A stretch of 11,215 bases of DNA from Baffinella frigidus (lineage: Eukaryota > Cryptophyceae > Cryptomonadales > Baffinellaceae): positions 133,171 through 144,385 of the forward strand of contig MU646962.1 of assembly GCA_026770585.1 (NCBI GenBank), written 5' to 3'. Made by a program: the position numbers and the translations under genes. Under the pieces are notes generated by a model that did no database searches, was not told where the DNA came from, and saw nothing but the letters and a program-made list of their open reading frames with translations. This document shows, in pieces, positions 1 through 5,900 of the stretch. The stretch's first letter is position 1, and each line of letters opens with the position of its first letter.

Positions 1-249
1 AGGACGGGGGGGGGGCGGGGGCGCACGTGCACGAGGTGTCCCACGTGCGCAGCTGGGTCTAGTGTTGTATGCCGTGCTGCGGTGCTGCCGTGTGAGGACT
101 ATCCGGGAATAGGCCCGCCTCGGCAGACGTTGGAGCCATTGGCTGGAGAGTGGGGGGTGTCAGTAGGCGGATCCGAGAGGAAGATGCTCCAAGTCGTGGA
201 GCCTCCGAGCGGCTCGCCACGCGCGTCGGAGAGTAAATTATGTGTATGC
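1..249. other. Window start, no gene seen
   Basis: G-homopolymer-rich start followed by GC-rich sequence. The open frames on both strands overlap one another and have no recognisable motif. Confidence 0.6.
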
Positions 250-380
250 CGAGTGATGCCTCCCGCCTCCCACTTTGCACAAGCCCCCTCCCCCCTACGA
301 CCACACATATGACCCTAGGCATGGCCCTACTGTAGGGTCCTATGGGGAGGCGTTTGTTTCTTATGAGCGAAGTACTCCTG
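250..380. mobile_element. Palindromic MITE, copy 1 (left arm degraded)
   Basis: The right arm TTATGAGCGAAGTACTCCTG followed by TA is clear. The centre has the C-tract, CTACGACCACACATATGACC and CTACTGTAGGGTCC. The left terminal repeat is not recognisable, so the left limit is approximate. Confidence 0.75.
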
Positions 381-481
381 TACACCATTGGTTGTTCACC
401 ATACGTATTTGACAAAGCGGTCTGCGTGGAGAGCACCGTGTTCTGTTAGCACCCGGCTGCTAGCAAAGCTACAGGGCTACG

Positions 482-525
482 TTTCGCCGTCAACCCCTCA
501 CATTTTCGCCGTCAACCCCTCACAT
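482..525. repeat. Perfect 22-base tandem duplication
   Basis: TTTCGCCGTCAACCCCTCAC followed by AT is repeated exactly twice, back to back. No coding role seen. Confidence 0.93.
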
Positions 526-570
526 TGTATGTCAACTGTGACTCGGTCACAACAACAAGGCCTACCCGTG

Positions 571-692
571 CAGGGGTACCTCGCTCATTAGAAAGTGCCC
601 CCCCTCTACGACCACCATAGGACCCTAGGCATACATGTAGGCCTACGTAGGGTCTTGGGGGGTGGCACTTTCTTCTGAGCAAGGCACCCCAG
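571..692. mobile_element. TA-flanked palindromic MITE, copy 2
   Basis: The left end is CAGGGGTACCTCGCTCAT and the right end is TTCTGAGCAAGGCACCCCAG. The flank is TG on the left (mutated TA) and TA on the right. The centre GACCACCATAGGACCCTAGG is shared with the other copies. Confidence 0.86.
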
Positions 693-734
693 TATATGAT
701 CGACGCATATCACCCTACCTGGATAGCCAAATAG

Positions 735-804
735 CCCCTGGCCGTGTCGGCAAGCGTGGGGTCTATGACCCCGCTAGAGGGGAGGCGTCCCACACGGCCC
801 GGGG
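735..804. repeat. Nested inverted repeat (possible cruciform)
   Basis: Outer arms CCCCTGGCCGTGT (735-747) and ACACGGCCCGGGG (792-804) pair with one mismatch. An inner GGGGTC-TAT-GACCCC hairpin lies at 758-772. No RNA family recognised. Confidence 0.6.
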
Positions 805-1030
805 GCAACACGAGCTGAGACCGAATGACCTTTTAAGGCGCAGAAACGGGCATGGCGCGTACAAGGCTTATCCCTTAAGTGGCGAGTAGGCTCATATGTC
901 CTACCGTAGGGCTCTAGCACCTGCCCAGGACCTCTTTGGGGTCAATTCGGACCCCATCGCCACTTGAGGGATGCATCTTGTGAACGTTCTTTCCGTGGGA
1001 CTTAAACTCGACTGGCAGTGAGAGAAAAGG

Positions 1031-1082
1031 CGCGTTGATTTGGACATCAACCAACACGCGTTTATTTGGAGAGCAACCAACA
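1031..1082. repeat. 26-base imperfect tandem duplication
   Basis: CGCGTTGATTTGGACATCAA then CCAACA, followed by CGCGTTTATTTGGAGAGCAA then CCAACA. Three or four differences between units. Confidence 0.88.
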
Positions 1083-1131
1083 CGGCCACCATCTTTCCCT
1101 TCCCAGCAAGGCCTTGTCTGACAAGCACCTA

Positions 1132-1171
1132 CAAGGACACCTCGCTGGTTTTGATGAGCGACGTACCCCTC
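1132..1171. mobile_element. Internally deleted MITE: two terminal repeats almost abutting
   Basis: CAAGGACACCTCGCT, then a short GGTTTTG spacer, then ATGAGCGACGTACCCCTC, flanked by TA at 1130-1131 and 1172-1173. These are the outer arms of the MITE family with the whole centre missing. Confidence 0.68.
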
Positions 1172-1266
1172 TAGACAAACTCGCATCTATGAGGAAAGGG
1201 AAGGTGAGTGACCTTGCCGGCCGCAGGGTCTTGTAATCAAAATAGGAAAAAGCGAGAGCGAAATAG

Positions 1267-1438
1267 GAATCGCTACACACTTTTCGAGGGCTTGTCGACC
1301 AGCATCTACACGGATTTTGTGGGTGGCAAGGTCCAATTCTCTCACGGAGAGCTGGATGCCCTTCACTTTGTCGCCGACCCGGAGCAGCCTCTCGACGGGA
1401 TCCTACGCGCTACGATGTTCAGGACCGGCGGACTTGGG
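1267..1438 (+). CDS. Candidate exon of an unrecognised plus-strand gene
   Basis: The frame reads NRYTLFEGLSTSIYTDFVGG, then KVQFSHGELDALHFVADPEQ, then PLDGILRATMFRTGGLG. It has protein-like composition and no repeats. Possible acceptors are AAATAG|G at 1266, AATAG at 1245 or CGCAG at 1226. The donor would be GGG|GTCAAA, which resembles the GTCAAC used by RAB23 exon 5. The downstream sequence is a CCCTAAA array, as in RAB23 introns. I do not recognise the family. A chance ORF remains possible. Confidence 0.42.
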
Positions 1439-1572
1439 GTCAAACCTAAACTCGAAACCTTAAACCCCAAACCCTAAACTCTCAACTCTAAACTCTTCTC
1501 CCCCAAACCCTCAACCCTAAACCCTATGCCCTAGACCCTCAACCCCCAACCCTCACCCCTCAACCCTCACCC

Positions 1573-1618
<46 letters not shown>

Positions 1619-1830
1619 ACCCTAGACCCTAGACCCTAGACCCTAGACCCTAAACCCTCAACCCTCAACCCTCAACCCAAAACCCCACACCCTACACCCT
1701 CAACCCCAAACCCTAAACCCTAAACCCTGAATGCTAAACGCTAAACGCTAAACGCTAAACGCTAAACGCTAAACGCTAGACGCAAAACGCTAAACCTCAA
1801 AACCTCAACCTCAAACCCTAAACCCTAAAC
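1439..1830 (+). repeat. Long CCCTAAA-type telomere-like array
   Basis: Degenerate heptamers run in successive homogenised blocks: CCCTCAA, then CCCTAGA, then CCCTAAA, then GCTAAAC (about 1735-1795), then CCCTAAA again. The block structure implies local amplification, not a single capped chromosome end. It begins at a possible donor (GGG|GTCAAA at 1438/1439) and ends at a possible acceptor (AAACCAG|G at 1833). Confidence 0.93.
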
Positions 1831-1833
1831 CAG

Positions 1834-2213
1834 GCGGCGGCACCTACAAATACTTCTGCAAAATGGGGATGGACATCGCGGGGTCTGCAAAATGGGGATG
1901 GACACGGGGTCTGCAAAATGGGGATGGACACCGAAAATGGGTGTCCATCCCCATTTTGCAGACCCCGATGGCGTCAGACGAGGATATGCCCCACCTCCTC
2001 GAGAAGCTCAAGCTTTCTCCGGGGGAGGGGCACCTCAGCGACGGCAGCGTCTCAATCTGCCTCGGACAAACTGAGTCCAGGGAACGTTCCCTGCCCGCAA
2101 GGTACAGCGACGCGAGAAAGGGGCCTCGCGCCCCTCGGTCCTCGACACTGGTAGCCCGGTGTGGCCCCGGCTCGACCGCGGCACTCCACTACGTGGGTGC
2201 GCGACCGTCTTGA
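1834..2213 (+). CDS. Possible downstream coding of the same plus-strand gene (weak)
   Basis: An acceptor-like AAACCAG ends the telomere-like array at 1833. Two frames stay open beyond it. One reads GGTYKYFCKMGMD, then later MASDEDMPHLLEKLKLSPGE (ATG at 1968) and LSDGSVSICLGQTESRE, stopping at 2213. That frame does not match a phase-0 join from 1438, and it crosses the perfect hairpin at 1906-1966. It could be a separate ORF from 1968 or non-coding. No family recognised. Confidence 0.2.
1856..1966. repeat. Triplicated unit plus inverted copy: perfect 26-base hairpin
   Basis: CTGCAAAATGGGGATGGACA occurs at 1856, 1885 and 1911 in direct orientation, then once inverted at 1942-1961. Arms 1906-1931 and 1941-1966 are perfectly complementary over 26 bases around a nine-base loop. 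Not obviously related to the MITE family. Confidence 0.93.
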
Positions 2214-2226
2214 TGCGCCTGCCCAG

Positions 2227-2272
2227 GATGAAGAACACCGCCTTCGAGGTGATCATCACCGCGTCCGCCAAG
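2227..2272 (+). CDS. Possible short plus-strand exon (weak)
   Basis: Bounded by CTGCCCAG|G and AAG|GTTGCT, and reads MKNTAFEVIITASAK in one frame. Support is only the splice-like borders and composition. The other strand is also open here, so direction is uncertain. Confidence 0.2.
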
Positions 2273-2281
2273 GTTGCTGGG

Positions 2282-2362
2282 TTGCAATGCCAGTTTCTTG
2301 ACGTGGGCGCGCGACGACAACGTCCAAGCCTCGACTACAAAGTCCACGCCCACGCCGATCGT
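2282..2362 (-). pseudogene. Possible Rab-GTPase exon remnant (switch I region)
   Basis: Reads TIGVGVDFVVEAWTLSS then RAHVKKLALQ. Rab proteins have TIGVDF in switch I, then about 12 residues, then V-K-L-x-L-W-D-T-A-G. Here GGCGTG is doubled, giving IGV-GV-DF, and LALQ is not followed by WDTAGQ. No P-loop is found upstream. If real, it is a decayed piece of a different Rab gene. The match is short and chance cannot be excluded. Confidence 0.3.
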
Positions 2363-2368
2363 GCCGGC

Positions 2369-2431
2369 GGAGAGAGCGAGCGAGCGAGCGAGAGCGCGAG
2401 CGAGCGAGCGAGCGAGCGAGCGAGAGAGGGA
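2369..2431. repeat. GCGA/GAGC microsatellite
   Basis: (GAGC)n with interruptions. Open frames across it in several phases (SERASERASE, RSLARSLARS) are repeat artefacts. Confidence 0.93.
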
Positions 2432-2590
2432 GACTCGACACCGCAGACGCTTCTACGCGGCACCTCTTGCTAGATGTGAGTGCAACGATGCAACAACCTA
2501 CAATGCAATCATGAAGCTCATCGCGACGCTGCTGCGCACGTCCCGATGCAGCATCTGCACGTCCCTCGCATCTGCTCCACATGTAAACTA

Positions 2591-2710
2591 GTGTCGGTGT
2601 TGCTCGCGAGTAAGGACACGCACCGCCCCTAGAGTGGTCCCATACTTCCAGGACAAGCCCTACTGCAGGACCCTTGGGCGGTGTGTTTCCTTAATTTCGA
2701 GTAACCCCTG
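2591..2710. mobile_element. Old, diverged copy of the palindromic MITE
   Basis: The order of parts is kept: GCTCGCGAGTAAGG for the left arm, CCGCCCCTAGAGTGGTCC, GCCCTACTGCAGGACCC, and TTCCTTAATTTCGAGTAACC then CCTG for the right arm. TA lies at 2589-2590 and 2711-2712. Length is about 120 bases, as in intact copies. Confidence 0.65.
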
Positions 2711-2830
2711 TACAGTGCACACGATGTCCTGGCTAAGAAAGAGCACCCTGTTGTTTTCAATGCACCTTCTCTCCGACAGAGTCACCCAGGGAACCGAATG
2801 CTGTGTTTTCATTCCTGTATTCAATAAAGT

Positions 2831-2857
2831 GGCTCTCTCTCTCTCTCTCTCTCTCTG
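2831..2857. repeat. CT microsatellite just beyond the RAB23 stop
   Basis: (CT)n on the plus strand, GA on the RAB23 sense strand, starting about 16 bases after the stop codon. It therefore lies in the predicted 3' UTR. Confidence 0.93.
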
Positions 2858-2872
2858 CCAGAGAGGCCACCC

Positions 2873-2904
2873 TCACAAGATCGAACAGAAGCTTTTCTTG
2901 CCTC
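2873..2904 (-). CDS. RAB23: RAB23 exon 9 (CaaX box and stop)
   Basis: Acceptor GGTGGCAG|G. Completes Gly224 and adds GKKSFCSIL, then TGA at 2875-2873. The basic stretch followed by CSIL is a typical Rab prenylation tail; human RAB23 ends CSIP. A 32-base exon is easily missed by automated calling. Confidence 0.88.
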
Positions 2905-5900
2905 CTGCCACCCACCAAAAAACGTCTTGTCAGATCCCACTTATGATGCAGGGTTCAGGAAACCAAGAAATCTGATACAGGGGTACCTCGCTCATAAGGA
3001 AATGCCCCCCCCCTAGCTATGGACCACCATAGGGCCCTAGGCCTAGGCCTACTGTAGGGTTCTAGGGGGAGACAGTTTCTTATGAGCCAGGTACTCCTGT
3101 AAGGTGCATGACGTGTCCAGACTGCTGACTTGATTCAGTCGCGTGCGTCCCACGAGACACCACCAGCCATCTACCACCAGGCATCTGGTCCTTGATATTA
3201 GTAGGCAGGGTGGCAGCTTCCAACCAAGCTTCTGCTTCGGGGCTGGCTGGGAACCCGGGGACCATCAAAAGGAGCATCGATCAAAAGGGTCTTGAGAATG
3301 CTGATGCGAGTCCGTCGTAGGGCTCATCGACTATTGGATCACTCAACTTAAGGCTCGAGAGTAATAATAATAAAAATATAAAAGGGCGAAAATTGGAGGG
3401 GCGCGTACCTGTGCGCTGCTTGGGCTTCTGGGAGGCGCCCACGTTGATCACCCCCTCCTTCTTCGCGTCCTTGATCGCCGCCTTCGGTGCCGCCTGCGTT
3501 ATGCTTTATGGTTTATGGTTTGGGGGTTATGGTGTATGGTTTATAGTTTATGGTTTATGGTGTATGGTTTATGGTTTATGGTTTCGGGTTTCGAGTATCA
3601 CGCGGTACACGTGGTGCCAGAAGCAAGCACGAGGCTGGGCGCACATTGCTGCAGCGCGCCAGCCACTCTCTGCCCGAATTGCATCATAGGCGATCACCGT
3701 TCCAGTCGGCCACTGGTACACCTCGGGGGTTGGCCAACCGATCGAAAGACTTGAGTTAGCAGGGCGGGTAGAGGGGTTCTAGCTCTGCCTGATTTAGTCT
3801 GGTCTCCTCAAAACGAGACCGGAAGTTGATTTCCCAGATGTGTGTGAGATAACCATTCGGCAACGTCTGGCATTGAAAAAATGGGGTCAACCCGAGTGAG
3901 GCAGATGTAGGGGGTGGACCACATCCTTGACGGTGCCCTCCGCCATGATCAAGACATCATGACAGCTGGACACGAGGCCGTCGTCGGTCCACCAGCCTCA
4001 ACAGGACACCAGCGGCTAGCAAGAAGCACACAGGCCACGCCAGAGGGCTCGAGGGAAACCGACACCTTATCCAAGCGAGAGCTGACGTCGTTGACCTAAC
4101 TATTCAGGGGATTCCCCCTGAACGATGTCAAAAGGGGATGTTTTGAGCCCTCTGGCGTGGAGGGGGAGGGGTTGGACCACAGCCTTGACGGTCCCTGCAG
4201 CCGGGCCATCCGCTGCTGCTGCTGCCCCTCCCCCCGGGTTTGCCCCCTGCTGCCACCCAGGAACACATCCCGTCAGTCTGTCAGTCTATGCTTCAGTCAG
4301 GTGGACACGCGGGCGGGCGGGCAGGCAGGCAGGCAGGCGGTCAGTGAGTGAGTGAGTGCGTGAGTGTGTGCGTGAGTGAGGGAGTGAGTGAGTGAGTGGG
4401 TGAGTGGGTGAGTGGGTGAGTGCGTGAGTGAGTGGGTGAGTGAGTGCGTGAGTGCGTGAGTGAGTGAGTGAGTGGGTGAGTGAGTGCGTGAGTGCGTGAG
4501 TTCGTGAGTGAGTGGGTGACTGAGTGAGTGAGTGGGTGAGTGAGTGAGTGAGTGCGTGAGTTGATCCTTCCCATCGCCAACCTCCGGAATCGCACCCACG
4601 GCATAGTACCATGGACGCGGCTCTGTCTTGGGGCAAACCGGAGCAGTACACCCTGGGGCACACAGACCATCTCACACAGAATTACGAGAGTCCCATCTCA
4701 CACGGCAAGGCTCTGGAACTCGACAGTTTCTAAGTTGACAGCACACCAGGCTTGGGGCTGTGGTGGCACCTTGGATTTAGGCGCGGCTGCTAGCGTCGGG
4801 ACCCCAGGCTCCGCAACCTTAGATGAGGGTTTAGGGTTTAGGGTTTAGGGTTTGGGTTTAGGGTTTGGGATTTATGGTTTATGGTTTATGGTTTATGGTT
4901 TAGGGTTTAGGGTTTAGGGTTCAGGGTTTAGGGTTCAGGGTTTAGTGTTCAAGGGTTTAGGGTTTAAGGTTCAGGGTTCAGGGTTTGGGGTTCAGATTTG
5001 AGGGTTTAGGGTTGAGGGTTTAGGGTGTAGGGTTTAGGGTTGAGGGTTTAGGGTTTGGGGTTCAGGGTTTAGGGTTGGGGTTTAGGGTGTAGGGTTTGGG
5101 GTTAGACCTTGGTTTCACCCCCGTTCACGTACATTTCTCCGATGTATTCAAACACCTGGTTGGGTTCAGGGTTTAGGGTTTAGGGTTTAAGTTTTCGGGT
5201 TTACTTTAGGGTTTAGGGTTAGGGTTTGCTTTAGGGTTTAGGGTTAGGGTTTGAGTTTAGGGTTTAGGGTTTAGGGTTTCAGGTTTCGGGTTTCGGGTTT
5301 CGGGTTTCGGGTTTGGAGTTTCGGGCTTAGAGTTTGGAGTTTAGGGCTTGGGGTTCAAAATGGTGTTGACCTTGTTGACGTTGAGGTTCTCGGAGACGCA
5401 CGTGCGGTACAGCTTCAGGTTCAGCCTCTTCGCTAGCTCTTCCACCTCCTGCGGGTTAGGGTTTGGGTTTTGGGGTTTGGGGTTTGGGGTTTGGGGTTTG
5501 GGGTTTGGGGTTTGGGGTTTAGGGTTCAGGGTTTAGGGTAAGGGTTTAGGTTTTACGGTTTATGGTTTAGGGTTGGAACCGAGGGAGAAAGTGATTGTCA
5601 AAGAACCAGGGTTTCCGCTCAACCACACACCTCCGAAACCAATCACACGAACCCAACCCCCTCAAACCCAAAACCGAGCAAAGCCCAACTGAGAGGAACC
5701 GAACGGAACAGCAGCACGAGGAACAACAGCGAGAGGTGCACTGCCCCGAGTGTTCTGCCACTCGGCTCGCAGACCTTCGGATCACTCTCATTGAGGCTCG
5801 AGAATAATTCTGGCTGTGCTGCACTACCCCTCGCGCCCCCCCAGCCCCTTCCTCACGAGTGCCTCCCGGCTCCTCCACTTGCCAGCGCTGCCTCTCCTAG

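Noticed and set aside
482-525. A CRISPR-like array
   Set aside because: There are just two abutting 22-base units with no spacers, in eukaryotic-type DNA.
1439-1830. A true chromosome end
   Set aside because: The array is internal, degenerate and block-structured, has unique sequence on both sides, and is matched by several other internal arrays.
2823-2828. AATAAA as a polyadenylation signal
   Set aside because: It is on the plus strand and so cannot serve RAB23. No plus-strand gene end near it is established, and the motif is common by chance.
3393-3689. A plus-strand ORF with YGLWFMVYGLW repeats
   Set aside because: This is the GTTTATG telomere-like array translated; its 5' part is antisense to RAB23 exon 8.
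4286-4675. Minus-strand open frames of 100-129 residues reading THSLTHSLTH
   Set aside because: They are translations of a (GTGA)n microsatellite. All three frames are open for the same reason.
3321-5809. A tRNA-derived SINE pair
   Set aside because: The shared GGCTCGAGA segment resembles a B-box only loosely, and no A-box or tRNA fold was found. Kept only as a dispersed repeat.
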